Positions 31,180 through 43,591 of a stretch of DNA of 43,592 bases are shown here, one piece after another (the stretch's first letter is position 1; each line of letters starts with the position of its first letter). This stretch comes from Akkermansia muciniphila (GTDB lineage: Bacteria > Verrucomicrobiota > Kiritimatiellia > RFP12 > UBA1067): contig CAMBQV010000005.1 of NCBI GenBank assembly GCA_945870145.1, positions 1-43,592 on the forward strand, written 5' to 3'. Made by a program: the position numbers and the translations under genes. The notes under the pieces were generated by a model, which worked only from the letters and a program-made list of their open reading frames with translations, made no database searches and had not been told where the DNA came from.

Positions 31180-31964
31180 AAAATCACTTCCTTTTCAATA
31201 CCGAAATAGAGACAGAGGATCAAAACCAACGCCAAAATAAAGACCCCATAGTCACGCTTTGCCATCCTTTTAAGTTGGCCGAAGGGATAGTCCCCTGTAT
31301 AACCGCGGGCAAGCATGGCTTCATGTGTTCGCGTGCTCTGTTCAATCGAACGAACCATAACCGCACCCAAGAGGCTCCCTGCGGAGGCAACCGCCGTTCG
31401 GGCGCGGCCGTAGCCAAGACGTATGCGCTGAGCATCCAATAACTCTGAAGCCTCATCCAGAAAGACAAAAAGATACCGGTACATCAGCAAAGCGATCTCA
31501 ACCCATACCTTTGGGAACCGACACCAGCGCAACCCCAAGAACAACTCATGCGCCGGAGCGACAGACCCTAGGAGCAAAAGGACCCCAACAGCGCCCAGAA
31601 TACGGCTGGCCTGAAGGAGTCCTAGCTCAAGCCCTTCCTGTTTTATTGCCAGCGTCCAATGACCGACTTCCCACGTATAAGCGACTGTTTGCCCCGTGAC
31701 AAATGCCTGCAATACCAAAAGCACGAAGGCCACAACCCAGGAGGGCAAAAAGCGCGCAATGGCAATACGAAACGGAATGCGCAAACAGCATAACCCTAGA
31801 AAGGCGACCGAACAAAGCATGAGCGGCAAAAAGCAATGGGTTGAACCGAGGACGACCGCGAAAAGCACAACGGCGATACCCATTTTGACACGCACATCCA
31901 GCCTTCGCGCCCAATGATCCTGACGGGAGAAAAAATCAAAAAATAAATTGACGGTATGCTTCAT
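31173..31964 (-). CDS. cbiQ: ECF transporter transmembrane protein (CbiQ)
   Basis: The 263-residue membrane protein has five or six hydrophobic segments and the CbiQ/EcfT coupling motifs, seen as LDAQRIRLGYGRAR and HEAMLARGYTGDYP, in which the second gives the Ala-Arg-Gly triplet. The opening LDVRVKMGIAVVLF is also typical. It pairs with CbiO, encoded next with a 7-nt overlap. No CbiM/CbiN substrate-capture gene lies in the window, so the cargo is inferred from the neighbouring corrin genes. An in-frame TGA lies just upstream, so ATG 31964 is the first possible start, though its ribosome-binding site is weak. Confidence 0.9.
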   Translation of the reverse strand: MKHTVNLFFDFFSRQDHWARRLDVRVKMGIAVVLFAVVLGSTHCFLPLMLCSVAFLGLCCLRIPFRIAIARFLPSWVVAFVLLVLQAFVTGQTVAYTWEVGHWTLAIKQEGLELGLLQASRILGAVGVLLLLGSVAPAHELFLGLRWCRFPKVWVEIALLMYRYLFVFLDEASELLDAQRIRLGYGRARTAVASAGSLLGAVMVRSIEQSTRTHEAMLARGYTGDYPFGQLKRMAKRDYGVFILALVLILCLYFGIEKEVILW

Positions 31965-32021
31965 GACAAGAGTCCAAAGTGTACCATGCTCCTCTCATGC
32001 CTGTCTATGGTATTTTATAGG

Positions 32022-32051
32022 TTGTCTTCCAGAGGGGGGAACAGATATACT
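32022..32051 (+). promoter_or_regulatory. Possible promoter for the radical SAM-folC-Gfo/Idh genes
   Basis: TTGTCT (32022-32027) and TATACT (32046-32051) are 18 bp apart, with the -10 box matching five of six positions. Transcription would begin near 32058, close to the ATG at 32069, which would favour the second methionine (32084) or a very short leader. Confidence 0.4.
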
Positions 32052-32068
32052 ACTGCCCAACACTCTCC

Positions 32069-33286
32069 ATGGATAAGACCCTTATGAAAAGAAGCAACTT
32101 GCTGCCAATACGCCTCCTGCGCGAGATCAAGCCTCGTGTATTGTGGTCTTTTATCCGTGGAGCAGGCATCAACAACATGATCGCCTTTCGAAAATTCAAG
32201 CAGCGCCTGGAGCAGGAGCTTCGTTTCCCGCCGATTGTCTTTATCAGTGTGACGCAGCGTTGTAACCTCAGTTGCAAGGGTTGCTGGGCCACAGGCGTTG
32301 CGAAACCGCAGGACATGGACCCCTCCCTCTTGGACAAGATTATCCGGGAGTGTGCCACGCAGGATGTCCGCTTCTTTGGGTTACTCGGCGGCGAACCCCT
32401 GCTCCTCCCCTGGCTACCGGATTTTATGAAAGGACATCCCAATGCCTATTTCCAGCTCTTTACCAATGGACGATTCCTTGATGCGGCCATGGCGCAGAAA
32501 CTCGCTGAGGCGGGAAATGTCACGCCGCTGATCAGCATCGAGGGCGTAGGAGCCTCATATCAGGCGCGTCGCGGAGAGAACGACATGTACACCAGCGCTC
32601 TCGAGGCCCTAGACCATTGTTCAAAGGCCGGCCTCGTCACAGGCGTGGCCACCAGTGTCTCTGCCTCTAATTTCAAAGATACGGTCACCCCTGACTTCAT
32701 CTCCGCAATGATTGCACACGGCGCGCATTATATCTGGTACTACATCTACCGGCCTTCCGGACCCAATCCGGGGTTCGAGGAGGTTTTGACAGACCATCAG
32801 GTACGCGACCTTCATGCATTTATCCTTGAGCAGCGGAAATGCGTCAAGTCCGCAGTCATTATTGATGCTTACTGGGATGAGGAGGGGCGTGCCCGATGCC
32901 CTGCAGCCGCAGGGATCAATCTGCATATCAATGCGATGGGCGATGTTGAACCCTGCCCTCCTGTACAATGCTCTGACTGCCACATCGGTTTGAACGATGA
33001 CTTGGTCGAGAATGTTGAACAGTCCCTGTTGCTGACGGTCTTTCAGTCCAAGGTTCCTACACTCACCAGCGGATGTGTACTCATGGATCATCCGTATGAA
33101 CTTGCATCCATGTCCAATCTCTGTGATGCCATTGACAGTTCAGGGCGTGGTACCTTTTTCGCCGAGCTCGCCTCCCGTCCAGTCTGCGGGTGTCATAACC
33201 ATTCAGGAGAACTCTTGCCTGAGACCACATGGTTCTACCGCATGATGAAAAAAACACTCTTCCTCGGCTTCGGTAGCTACGGATAA
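32069..33286 (+). CDS. Radical SAM protein with C-terminal extra cysteine cluster region
   Basis: The 405-residue protein has the radical SAM motif CNLSCKGC (Cys65, Cys69, Cys72) after a membrane-associated-looking N-terminus rich in Arg/Leu, then LLGGEPLLLPWL (SAM-binding GGE) and FTNGRFLD. The C-terminal third has many cysteines (ARCPAAAG, VEPCPPVQCSDCHIG, SGCVL, PVCGCHN), consistent with a SPASM/Twitch-like auxiliary Fe-S cluster. Such enzymes modify peptides, lipids or cofactors; no precursor peptide gene was seen nearby. It lies 4 bp before folC and seems co-transcribed with it. ATG 32084 is a possible alternative start. The substrate is unknown. Confidence 0.85.
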   Translation: MDKTLMKRSNLLPIRLLREIKPRVLWSFIRGAGINNMIAFRKFKQRLEQELRFPPIVFISVTQRCNLSCKGCWATGVAKPQDMDPSLLDKIIRECATQDVRFFGLLGGEPLLLPWLPDFMKGHPNAYFQLFTNGRFLDAAMAQKLAEAGNVTPLISIEGVGASYQARRGENDMYTSALEALDHCSKAGLVTGVATSVSASNFKDTVTPDFISAMIAHGAHYIWYYIYRPSGPNPGFEEVLTDHQVRDLHAFILEQRKCVKSAVIIDAYWDEEGRARCPAAAGINLHINAMGDVEPCPPVQCSDCHIGLNDDLVENVEQSLLLTVFQSKVPTLTSGCVLMDHPYELASMSNLCDAIDSSGRGTFFAELASRPVCGCHNHSGELLPETTWFYRMMKKTLFLGFGSYG

Positions 33287-33290
33287 TTTA

Positions 33291-34625
33291 ATGAAATTCT
33301 TGGAACAACTTGCAGCACGTCGGCGGTTCGGGATGAAACCCGGACTCGACACCATGAAGGCCCTCGTGGAAGCCCTTGGCCATCCGGAAGAGGGTCTGGC
33401 CTCTATCCATATCGCCGGCACTAATGGCAAGGGATCGGTCGCAGCCTTGTGCGAATCCGTCCTCCGTGCGGCTGGGTATGCAGTCGGGCGATATACCTCC
33501 CCCCATCTCGTCTGTATCAATGAACGTTTTCTGGTCCGGGGCGTCCCAGCGACCGATGACATGCTGGAGCGCGCAGCCTCTGAAGTGGATACTGCTATCG
33601 CCCGCTTAGGTGCTGCTCCTGAGATCACCTTCTTCGAGTATTTGACTGCGATGATGTTTGTACTCTTTCGGAATGAAAGCGTCCGCTTAGCTGTTATTGA
33701 AACCGGACTGGGCGGACGCCTCGATGCCACCAACGTCATCACTCCGCTGGTCTCGGTGATTACACGCATCGGCCTCGACCATTGCGACTGGCTGGGTGAT
33801 ACGGTTGAAAAGATCGCCTCCGAAAAAGCAGGCATCATCAAACCTAATCGCCCAGTTGTCTGCGGTGCAATGCCGGATGAAGCGCGAACAATGATCCAAG
33901 AAGTCGCCGCAAAGAACCATTCCTTATTCATTGATACATGCGAGTCTGTCTCGGTTGTCTCAACGAAGAAAAAATTGAATGGCCAGAACATCAAGATTGA
34001 GACCCCTGAATTGACTCTCCCCCTTATTCATTTACCCTTAGCTGGTGAATTTCAACTTGAGAATGTTTCAACAGCCGTTGCCACACTTCAGGTACTTTCG
34101 CAAGCGCTAACGATTCCTGAAACAGCCTACAAGACCGGCTTTGAATCCGTCTCCTGGCCTGGCCGCTTTCAGCTTGTCCAGGAGTATCCGCCCATCATTG
34201 TGGATGGCGCCCATAATCCAGACGGTGCAGACGCCTTGGTCTCCACATTGAAGAGCCTGGTTAAAAAGCAACCCATCGCCTTCATCGCCGGCTTTTGTGG
34301 CGACAAGGACGTTGCCGCCTACTTGCATCGCATCGCCACGCAGGCCGCCTGCGCGTTTGCCGTCCCGGTCCGCAATCCACGCACCCTCACCCCCGGCCAG
34401 ACGTTGGGTCAAATGCACATTGCAAGTCTGAGGGAGGCGATTGATTGCTCATCCCTTGACGAAGCGCTCGCTCGGGCAACCATCTGGGCGAAGGCGAACA
34501 ACGGTGTTATCGTCATCTGCGGCTCTCTTTTCCTGGCTGGTGAAGCCCTCCAACACTTTAAGGCGTTGCCTGATCAAACAAAGAACCGGCTTGACCTTGC
34601 AGAACAACTGAAGCCTAGTAACTAA
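33291..34625 (+). CDS. folC: Bifunctional dihydrofolate/folylpolyglutamate synthase (FolC)
   Basis: The 444-residue Mur-ligase-like enzyme has the P-loop IAGTNGKGSV (residues 41-50), YTSPHLVCINERF, FFEYLTAMMF, ETGLGGRLDATNV (substrate and metal region), GLDHCDWLG and, in the C-terminal domain, VDGAHNPDGADAL. It attaches glutamate to dihydropteroate and/or extends folate polyglutamate tails. All signatures are intact and the length is typical. It follows the radical SAM gene by 4 bp and precedes the Gfo/Idh gene by 1 bp. accD, a frequent neighbour in other genomes, is absent here. Confidence 0.95.
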   Translation: MKFLEQLAARRRFGMKPGLDTMKALVEALGHPEEGLASIHIAGTNGKGSVAALCESVLRAAGYAVGRYTSPHLVCINERFLVRGVPATDDMLERAASEVDTAIARLGAAPEITFFEYLTAMMFVLFRNESVRLAVIETGLGGRLDATNVITPLVSVITRIGLDHCDWLGDTVEKIASEKAGIIKPNRPVVCGAMPDEARTMIQEVAAKNHSLFIDTCESVSVVSTKKKLNGQNIKIETPELTLPLIHLPLAGEFQLENVSTAVATLQVLSQALTIPETAYKTGFESVSWPGRFQLVQEYPPIIVDGAHNPDGADALVSTLKSLVKKQPIAFIAGFCGDKDVAAYLHRIATQAACAFAVPVRNPRTLTPGQTLGQMHIASLREAIDCSSLDEALARATIWAKANNGVIVICGSLFLAGEALQHFKALPDQTKNRLDLAEQLKPSN

Positions 34626-34626
34626 G

Positions 34627-35646
34627 ATGAAAACAGAAAAATACCGCTTTATCATTCAAGGCACGGGGCTCATTGCCGCGTTTCATGCGCGCGCCATACA
34701 GGAGATTCTCAATGCGCAACTCGTCGGCTTCTGTGGACGCACCCTTGAAAAAGCGCAAAAGCTCGCTCATGAGTTTAACTGTTCTGCTTATACGTCGCTC
34801 GACAGCGCACTGGACAACGCGGACATCCTCTGTATCGCGACAGCCTCGGGTCTCCACCTCGAGGGCGCCCTAGCAGCAGCCCAGCGAGGGAAGCATGCCC
34901 TTGTCGAAAAACCTCTCGAAATCACCACTGCACGCATCGACCAGATGATTGCCGCACACCGGGCAGCAGGTACGCGCCTCGGCTGCATCTTCCAGCTCCG
35001 GCATATCCCTGCGTTGCAACCAATCCGGAAGGCCTTGCAGGAGGGGCGTTTCGGTACAGTCACCCACGTCGGTGTTCATGTCCCTTGGTGGCGAGAGCAG
35101 TCCTATTACGACGAGTCCTCCTGGCACGGCAAATGGGATCTGGATGGCGGAGGCGCACTCATGAACCAGGCGATCCACATGATCGATCTCCTGCTTGACC
35201 TCTTCCCCATGCCTGACACGGTTAAAGCGGTCACCGCTTCTGTCGGACATGGAATTGAGACAGAGGACGCTGCCGTCGTGGCCCTCCAATGGAAGAACGG
35301 CATGCTGGGTGTCATTCACGGGACGACCTCGGCCTGGCCTGGAAATCCGCGGCGGCTCGAAATCTTCGGGACAGAGGGTTCTGTTGTCCTCACAGATAAC
35401 GCACTGACGCAATATACCTTTAAACGGACGAACCCTGAAGACACCGAAATGCTACGCACCTTCGGTCAACAAACGGGGACCGGAGCCGGCGCATCAACTC
35501 CAGGGGCAATGACGCACGGTTACCATTCTGAGTGTTTTAAAACCTTTTTACGATCCTTGGAAAGCGGCGACTTTTCGGATGCCAATGCCCTATCAGCACG
35601 ACGTTCCGTAGCCCTTATCGAGCAGATTTACGAGAGATTATCGTGA
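34627..35646 (+). CDS. Gfo/Idh/MocA-family oxidoreductase
   Basis: The 339-residue protein has a Rossmann start (IIQGTGLIAAFHARAI), the conserved EKPLEIT (Lys95, the usual catalytic lysine), GCIFQLRH and GGALMNQAIHMIDLLLDLF, which contains the helix with the active-site histidine. Members are NAD(P)-dependent sugar or inositol dehydrogenases or related enzymes. PVC genomes usually carry many copies, so the individual substrate cannot be deduced. The ATG lies 1 bp after the folC stop (TAAG-ATG), implying shared translation. The family assignment is firm. Confidence 0.92.
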   Translation: MKTEKYRFIIQGTGLIAAFHARAIQEILNAQLVGFCGRTLEKAQKLAHEFNCSAYTSLDSALDNADILCIATASGLHLEGALAAAQRGKHALVEKPLEITTARIDQMIAAHRAAGTRLGCIFQLRHIPALQPIRKALQEGRFGTVTHVGVHVPWWREQSYYDESSWHGKWDLDGGGALMNQAIHMIDLLLDLFPMPDTVKAVTASVGHGIETEDAAVVALQWKNGMLGVIHGTTSAWPGNPRRLEIFGTEGSVVLTDNALTQYTFKRTNPEDTEMLRTFGQQTGTGAGASTPGAMTHGYHSECFKTFLRSLESGDFSDANALSARRSVALIEQIYERLS

Positions 35647-35713
35647 TTATTTCACTGTTCTGTGCGAGAATAGAAAGCAACCCACAACATACAGGGCCAA
35701 TAAGGAGCTGAAC

Positions 35714-36097
35714 ATGGCGATGGAGATGAACACATTACGGGTCATGGTGATAGAAGATGAAGCTCACACGCGAGTCATACTCCGCGAGCTCGTCAAATGT
35801 ATACCAGGAACGGTTGTCTGCGAGTTAGAAAACGGACTCGACATACTTAATCAATATGAAACCGTACGGCCAGATCTTATCCTTCTGGACATCCATATGC
35901 CCTTCAAGTCCGGAGAGGACATCGTCACTGAGCTGAAGCAAAACTATCCGGATGCCCGTATTATCATCACGACCGGATCCTTCGACGGTGAAACAATTGA
36001 ACAGTGTATTGGCGCAGGCGCCTGCGGTTACATCAAAAAAGATCTCACCTTTTCCGAGATGCGCGAAAGATTATTGAGTCTTCTAGAGAACGAGTGA
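35714..36097 (+). CDS. Stand-alone response regulator receiver domain protein
   Basis: This 127-residue CheY-like single-domain receiver has all phosphorylation residues: the acidic pair Glu14-Asp15 (IEDE), phospho-acceptor Asp59 (LLLDIHMP), the switch Thr87 (IITTGS) and Lys108 (YIKKD). There is no DNA-binding or enzymatic output domain, and no histidine kinase is nearby. AAGGAG lies 6 bases before ATG 35714, which confirms the start. It could relay phosphate or modulate motility or another complex. It converges on trmB. Confidence 0.9.
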   Translation: MAMEMNTLRVMVIEDEAHTRVILRELVKCIPGTVVCELENGLDILNQYETVRPDLILLDIHMPFKSGEDIVTELKQNYPDARIIITTGSFDGETIEQCIGAGACGYIKKDLTFSEMRERLLSLLENE

Positions 36098-36133
36098 TCT
36101 CCACGCTTTTTTCTCAAAAACACGCACCTAACA

Positions 36134-36808
36134 TCACCCTAAGGACGAGACAGGTTCCTCTTCACGAGGCAGCATTTCAGGATCGAGTTCAAGGGGTAGC
36201 AAGGGAATCGGATCGCCTGGCAACGCTTGATAAGCGCAAGCACCGATCGGCAACCCTTGCTTAAGGAAGAGTTGTTCAAAATCTGTATGCTCCTCCTCAG
36301 AACGGGTCATAGCCGGCACCTCTTTAAAGCGGGGTGATGCTTCAAAGGTCTTCTTGATCTCCTGATAATAGTCCTGATGATCGGTGGCGATTTGGATCAC
36401 ACCCCCTATTTCAAGCCGCATCCAGAGCGCGTCAAGAAAGAGTGGTGAGAAGAGGCGATTACCATGGTGCCGTCGCTTGGGCCAAGGATCCGGGAAAAAG
36501 ACATAAACCGTGCGCAACCGGTGTTCAGGCATCAAATAGTAGAAGGTATAAAAGGCCTCTAACCTCAATGCATACAAATTGCGCGTCGGGAGACGTTCAG
36601 CCTTGCGATTCAGCTTGCGTACGCGCCCCAACATGCGCTCGATACCGATATACGTGACATCGGGATTCTTCTTTGCCTGAGCAGCAAGAAACCGGCCGTT
36701 TCCACAGCCGATTTCCAGCTCCAGCGGAGCTTCCCCGCAATAGGTTTCCAATGGCAGAGGCTGCGTTGGATCCGTCACAGGGATTTCACATGTCAAAAAA
36801 GGTTTCAT
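36134..36808 (-). CDS. trmB: tRNA (guanine-N7-)-methyltransferase (TrmB)
   Basis: The 224-residue SAM-dependent enzyme makes m7G46 in tRNA variable loops. It shows motif I LELEIGCGNGRFL, IGIERM (motif II region), the TrmB-specific block VFFPDPWPKRRHHGNRL, in which the Arg/His-rich stretch contacts tRNA, and IATDHQDYY. The open frame begins with TTG at 36814, but ATG 36808 is the natural start. It lies just 9 bp downstream of the rpoC terminator stem, so it may need its own promoter or receive read-through. The leader has no clear Shine-Dalgarno sequence. Confidence 0.92.
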   Translation of the reverse strand: MKPFLTCEIPVTDPTQPLPLETYCGEAPLELEIGCGNGRFLAAQAKKNPDVTYIGIERMLGRVRKLNRKAERLPTRNLYALRLEAFYTFYYLMPEHRLRTVYVFFPDPWPKRRHHGNRLFSPLFLDALWMRLEIGGVIQIATDHQDYYQEIKKTFEASPRFKEVPAMTRSEEEHTDFEQLFLKQGLPIGACAYQALPGDPIPLLPLELDPEMLPREEEPVSSLG

Positions 36809-36817
36809 GTACAAATG

Positions 36818-36847
36818 AAAAAACGGCAGGCGAACCTGCCGTTTTTT
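36818..36847 (-). terminator. Intrinsic terminator after rpoC (symmetrical)
   Basis: CGGCAGG and CCTGCCG form a 7-bp GC-rich stem around a CGAA tetraloop, flanked by AAAAAA on one side and TTTTTT on the other. On the minus strand it lies 12 bp after the rpoC stop and ends in a U tract. The symmetric A/T tracts mean it could also act on the opposite strand. Confidence 0.88.
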
Positions 36848-36859
36848 GAGTATTCTGAC

Positions 36860-39800
36860 TTATGTGAAGATTTCGTCAACTTGTGCAGCTTGCGCCTCAC
36901 CGAAGACGGCCTTCATTTCCTCTTCGCTGATCGGTTCCTTCATCGGAATCAGCTTGATGTGACGGTGCAGCGGGAAGCCGGTGCCGCCAGGGATCAAGTG
37001 ACCGAGGATGACGTTCTCCTTGAAGCCACGCAGTTCGTCGACGCGTCCAATCGTCGCAGCATCAGTCAGCACACGCGTGGTGTCCTGGAACGATGCAGCG
37101 GAGATGAAGCTGTCGGTTTCGAGCGAGGCCTTGGTGATACCCAGCAAAGCGGGTTGCGCTTCAGCCGGACGCTTACCTTCGGCAACGATCTCTTCGTTGA
37201 TCTCTAAGAATTTCTGACGGGTCACCTGTTCGCCCCAGAGGAAGTCCGTATCGCCCGGGTTGGTGATGCGTACTTTACGCAACATCTGGCGGACGATGAT
37301 CTCGATGTGCTTGTCATTGATTTCCACGCCTTGTAGACGGTAAACCTGCTGCACTTCGTTGACCAGGTACTTCTGGAGTTCCTGAGGACCGCAGACGTCG
37401 AGGATTTCTTGAGGAACCACAGGACCTTCTGTGAGCGGTTGGCCCTTCTTGACTCGGTCACCCTTAAACACAACGACCTGCTTACCCATCTGGATGAGAT
37501 GCTCTTCATCGTGGCCGGTGATTTCGTCACGGACGATGAGGCAACGCTTGCCACGTTGATGTTCGCCGAAGTCCACCACACCTTCGATACGTGAAATTTC
37601 AGCGGCATCCTTGGGCTGACGAGCTTCAAAGAGTTCTGCCACGCGAGGCAGACCACCCGTAATATCACGGGTCTTAGCCTCTTTACGCGGCGTCTTTGCG
37701 ATCATCATACCAGGGGTGACCTTCGCACCTTCCTTCACCATCACGATAGCGCCGGCAGGGATGTGATAGAAGCCGAGTGTCTCGCCAGAAGCTTGATCCT
37801 TAACGATGATCTGGGGATGCAACTCTTCCTTGGTTTCGAGAACCAGCAAGGTCGAAGTACCTGTGACAGCATCATGGTCCGTGCGAACTGATACGTCATC
37901 GACGAAGTCATGGAACGACACCACACCAGGCTTTTCAGCCAAAATCGGCACCGAATGCGGATCCCAGATAGCGACCTTTTGTCCGACCTTCACCTGTGCA
38001 CCATCCTCAACAAGGAGCGTGGTACCAATGTGCAGATTGTAGGTGTCAATTTCCGTGCCATCCTTGTCAACAATTTCGACAGTACCGTTTTTGTTCAACA
38101 CAACGATATTGCCTTCTTTATTACGAACGGTACGCAGATCAACATACTTAAGGAAGCCTGGGTTCTTCACAACGATTTCAGGAATCTTTGCCACGGTCGA
38201 AGCGGTACCACCGATATGGAACGTACGCATCATCAACTGTGTACCCGGTTCACCGATGGACTGTGCGGCAATGATACCGACCGCCACACCGATTTCAACA
38301 GGCTTGCCTGTCGAAAGGTCGCGACCGTAGCACTTAGCACACATTCCATGAGGTGCATCACAGGTCAAGCCGGAACGAATCCAGACACGCTCAACACCTG
38401 CGTCATCAATAATCTTGCAGTAAGCCTCATCGATTTCCGCATTTGCCGGAACGACGATCTCGCCTGTCACTGGATGACGAATTTCATAGAGCGCAGTACG
38501 ACCGAGGATACGAGCCTTCAACGGAATGAGGGTTTCATCGCCTTCCTCAACCGACTCGACCTCAATGCCGTTCACGGTGTTACAGTCTTGAATGGTAATG
38601 ATCACATCCTGCGAGACGTCCACCAGCTTACGGGTCAGATATCCTGCGTCAGCCGTCTTAAGAGCGGTATCGGCCAAGCCTTTACGCGCACCATGCGTGG
38701 AGATGAAGTATTCCAACACGCTCAGTCCTTCGCGGAAGGAGGCTGTAATCGGGCGTTCAATAATTTCACCGGAAGGGTTCGCCATCAGACCACGCATACC
38801 TGCGAGCTGACGAATCTGAAGTTTCGAACCACGGGCCTTGGAGTCCACCATCATATAGACGGGGTTGGTCTCTGTCGGGTGATCATCGTCAGACTTCTTG
38901 TTACGGTCAATGGTCTTATACAGTTCGTCAGAAATTTTTTCGGTGGCAGCCGTCCAAATATCAACGATCTTGTTATGACGTTCGCCGTCGGTGATGACAC
39001 CGGTCTGGAACTGCGAGTCAACCTTTTCGACTTCCGTATAGGCCTTGGCGATAATCTCGTCCTTGATTTTCGGGCGGATCATGTCCTTGAGTCCCATCGA
39101 GACGCCGGCGAGGCAGGCGTGCTTGAAACCGAGGGTCTTGAGTTCATCCAACGCCTTCACGGTACGGGCATGGCCCGACACCTGATGACAGTTGAGGATG
39201 AGATCCCCGAGTTTGCCTTTATCCACCTTGTCATTGACGAAGCCCAGTTCTTCGGGCCACAGTTCATTAAAGATCACGCGTCCAGCCGTCGTTTCAAGAA
39301 CACGGGCATCTGGACTGCCAAAACGGCGCCCCTGGATGCTGTAGTCAGGATTACGGAAACGGATACGGGTGTGATAGGTGATCGCACCTTCAGCAATAGC
39401 GAAATCGACGTCGCCCGCGGTGTTAAAGAGCGGGAGATGTTCATGCCCTGCAGGCTTCTTACCTGCGATCTTGTCTGCCAGCTTATCCTGCTGACTGGGG
39501 ATCGTGAGGTAGTAGATGCCCAGCGCAATATCCTGCGTCGGTGTCATGATCGACTTACCGGAAGCCGGCGAGAAGATCGAGTTCGAAGCCAACATCAAGA
39601 GGCGGCTTTCGAGCTGTGCTTCAACCGACAACGGAACGTGCACAGCCATCTGGTCACCGTCAAAGTCGGCGTTGAAGGCGGTACACACCATCGGATGAAT
39701 GCGGATAGCTTCACCTTCGATCAGCACGGGTTCGAAGCTCTGGATCGAGAGACGATGCAAGGTCGGCGCGCGATTCAACATCACGGTCTTACCCTTGGTC

Positions 39801-41053
39801 ACTTCTTCCAGAATATCCCAAACCTCTGGCGCATGACGTTCGATCATCTTGCGAGCGGTACGAACCGTATGGCAGATGCTCTTCTCTTTCAGGCGACGGA
39901 TGATGAAAGGCTCGAAAAGTGTCAACGCCATCTTCTTAGGCAGACCACACTGAGTCAGTTTCAACTCAGGACCGACCACGATGACTGAACGACCGGAGTA
40001 GTCGACGCGCTTACCGAGCAGATTCTGACGGAAACGGCCTGTCTTGCCCTTGAGCATGTCGCTCAAAGACTTCAACGGACGGTTGCCAGCGCCTGCAACG
40101 GCACGGCCATGACGACCATTATCAAACACAGCATCAACAGCCTCCTGCAACATGCGCTTCTCATTACGGATGATGACATCCGGCGTCTTGAGTGCCAGCA
40201 GGTTTTTGAGACGATTGTTACGATTGATGACCCGACGATAGAGGTCGTTCAGATCCGAGGTCGCGAAGCGTCCGCCTTCCAGCGGAACCAAGGGACGCAA
40301 CTCTGGCGGGATGACGGGGAGGGCATCCAGGATCATCCACTCGGGCTTAGCCTTGCTCACGCGAAAACCATCAACGATCTTCATGCGCTTGGTGATTTTC
40401 TTGCGTGTCTGTTTGCTGCGGGTGTTCTCGATCTGCTCTTCCAGATCGTGCATGAGTTGTTCAAGATCCACCTTGTTCAGGCATTTACGAACAGCCTCTG
40501 CGCCCATCTGAGCCTCAAAGTTCTCACCGAACTGCTCGATCGCTGCATGATACTCCTCTTCAGAGAGAAGCTGCATGTACTTCAGCGTCGTTTCGCCTGG
40601 CTCGGTCACCATATAATCTTCGTAATAGAGTACGCGTTCCAGTTCGGTCGCGGTCTTATCCAAGACCAGACCGATACGACTCGGGCTGCACTTGAAAAAC
40701 CAGATATGCGACACAGGAACGGCCAGTTCAACATGGCCCATCCGTTGACGACGTACGCGCGAGACGGTCACTTCCACACCGCAACGATCGCAAACAACAC
40801 CCTTGTGTTTAATGCGCTTGTACTTGCCGCAGGAACACTCCCAGTCACGCGTTGGACCGAAGATCTTCTCACAGAAGAGGCCATCACGTTCAGGGCGGTA
40901 GGTACGGTAGTTGATCGTTTCAGGATTGCGGACTTCGCCGTGGCTCCAAGAACGAATCGTTTCGGGCGAGGCCAGCGTGATGCTCACCGCATCATAATGG
41001 GCACTGGCATCGAACATCCCGCCAAACATTTCTTTTACTGCATAAGGATTCAT
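36860..41053 (-). CDS. rpoC: DNA-directed RNA polymerase subunit beta' (RpoC)
   Basis: The complete 1397-residue beta' subunit starts [11 protein letters not shown] and has the N-terminal zinc ribbon C-x-C-x12-C-x2-C (Cys73, 75, 88, 91), the catalytic Mg loop NADFDGDQM (residues 461-469), [18 protein letters not shown] (350s), the bridge/trigger region [25 protein letters not shown] split over two helices, and the second cysteine site [11 protein letters not shown]. It ends normally. ATG 41053 is preceded by GGAGG, 18 bp after rpoB. No intein, split or insertion was seen. It is one of the best phylogenetic markers in the window. Confidence 0.98.
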   Translation of the reverse strand: MNPYAVKEMFGGMFDASAHYDAVSITLASPETIRSWSHGEVRNPETINYRTYRPERDGLFCEKIFGPTRDWECSCGKYKRIKHKGVVCDRCGVEVTVSRVRRQRMGHVELAVPVSHIWFFKCSPSRIGLVLDKTATELERVLYYEDYMVTEPGETTLKYMQLLSEEEYHAAIEQFGENFEAQMGAEAVRKCLNKVDLEQLMHDLEEQIENTRSKQTRKKITKRMKIVDGFRVSKAKPEWMILDALPVIPPELRPLVPLEGGRFATSDLNDLYRRVINRNNRLKNLLALKTPDVIIRNEKRMLQEAVDAVFDNGRHGRAVAGAGNRPLKSLSDMLKGKTGRFRQNLLGKRVDYSGRSVIVVGPELKLTQCGLPKKMALTLFEPFIIRRLKEKSICHTVRTARKMIERHAPEVWDILEEVTKGKTVMLNRAPTLHRLSIQSFEPVLIEGEAIRIHPMVCTAFNADFDGDQMAVHVPLSVEAQLESRLLMLASNSIFSPASGKSIMTPTQDIALGIYYLTIPSQQDKLADKIAGKKPAGHEHLPLFNTAGDVDFAIAEGAITYHTRIRFRNPDYSIQGRRFGSPDARVLETTAGRVIFNELWPEELGFVNDKVDKGKLGDLILNCHQVSGHARTVKALDELKTLGFKHACLAGVSMGLKDMIRPKIKDEIIAKAYTEVEKVDSQFQTGVITDGERHNKIVDIWTAATEKISDELYKTIDRNKKSDDDHPTETNPVYMMVDSKARGSKLQIRQLAGMRGLMANPSGEIIERPITASFREGLSVLEYFISTHGARKGLADTALKTADAGYLTRKLVDVSQDVIITIQDCNTVNGIEVESVEEGDETLIPLKARILGRTALYEIRHPVTGEIVVPANAEIDEAYCKIIDDAGVERVWIRSGLTCDAPHGMCAKCYGRDLSTGKPVEIGVAVGIIAAQSIGEPGTQLMMRTFHIGGTASTVAKIPEIVVKNPGFLKYVDLRTVRNKEGNIVVLNKNGTVEIVDKDGTEIDTYNLHIGTTLLVEDGAQVKVGQKVAIWDPHSVPILAEKPGVVSFHDFVDDVSVRTDHDAVTGTSTLLVLETKEELHPQIIVKDQASGETLGFYHIPAGAIVMVKEGAKVTPGMMIAKTPRKEAKTRDITGGLPRVAELFEARQPKDAAEISRIEGVVDFGEHQRGKRCLIVRDEITGHDEEHLIQMGKQVVVFKGDRVKKGQPLTEGPVVPQEILDVCGPQELQKYLVNEVQQVYRLQGVEINDKHIEIIVRQMLRKVRITNPGDTDFLWGEQVTRQKFLEINEEIVAEGKRPAEAQPALLGITKASLETDSFISAASFQDTTRVLTDAATIGRVDELRGFKENVILGHLIPGGTGFPLHRHIKLIPMKEPISEEEMKAVFGEAQAAQVDEIFT

Positions 41054-41071
41054 TGTAAGGTCCTCCGTAAC

Positions 41072-43591
<2,520 letters not shown>

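Noticed and set aside
31930-32010. Short leader peptide overlapping the cbiQ start
   Set aside because: The eight-codon frame ending in ATGA has its purine-rich string only one base from the ATG, which is too close for a ribosome-binding site.
37910-39988. A 692-codon open frame on the + strand
   Set aside because: It lies wholly antisense to rpoC, which is unmistakable; long antisense frames are common opposite genes with such codon bias. The same applies to 40109-41386 across rpoC/rpoB.
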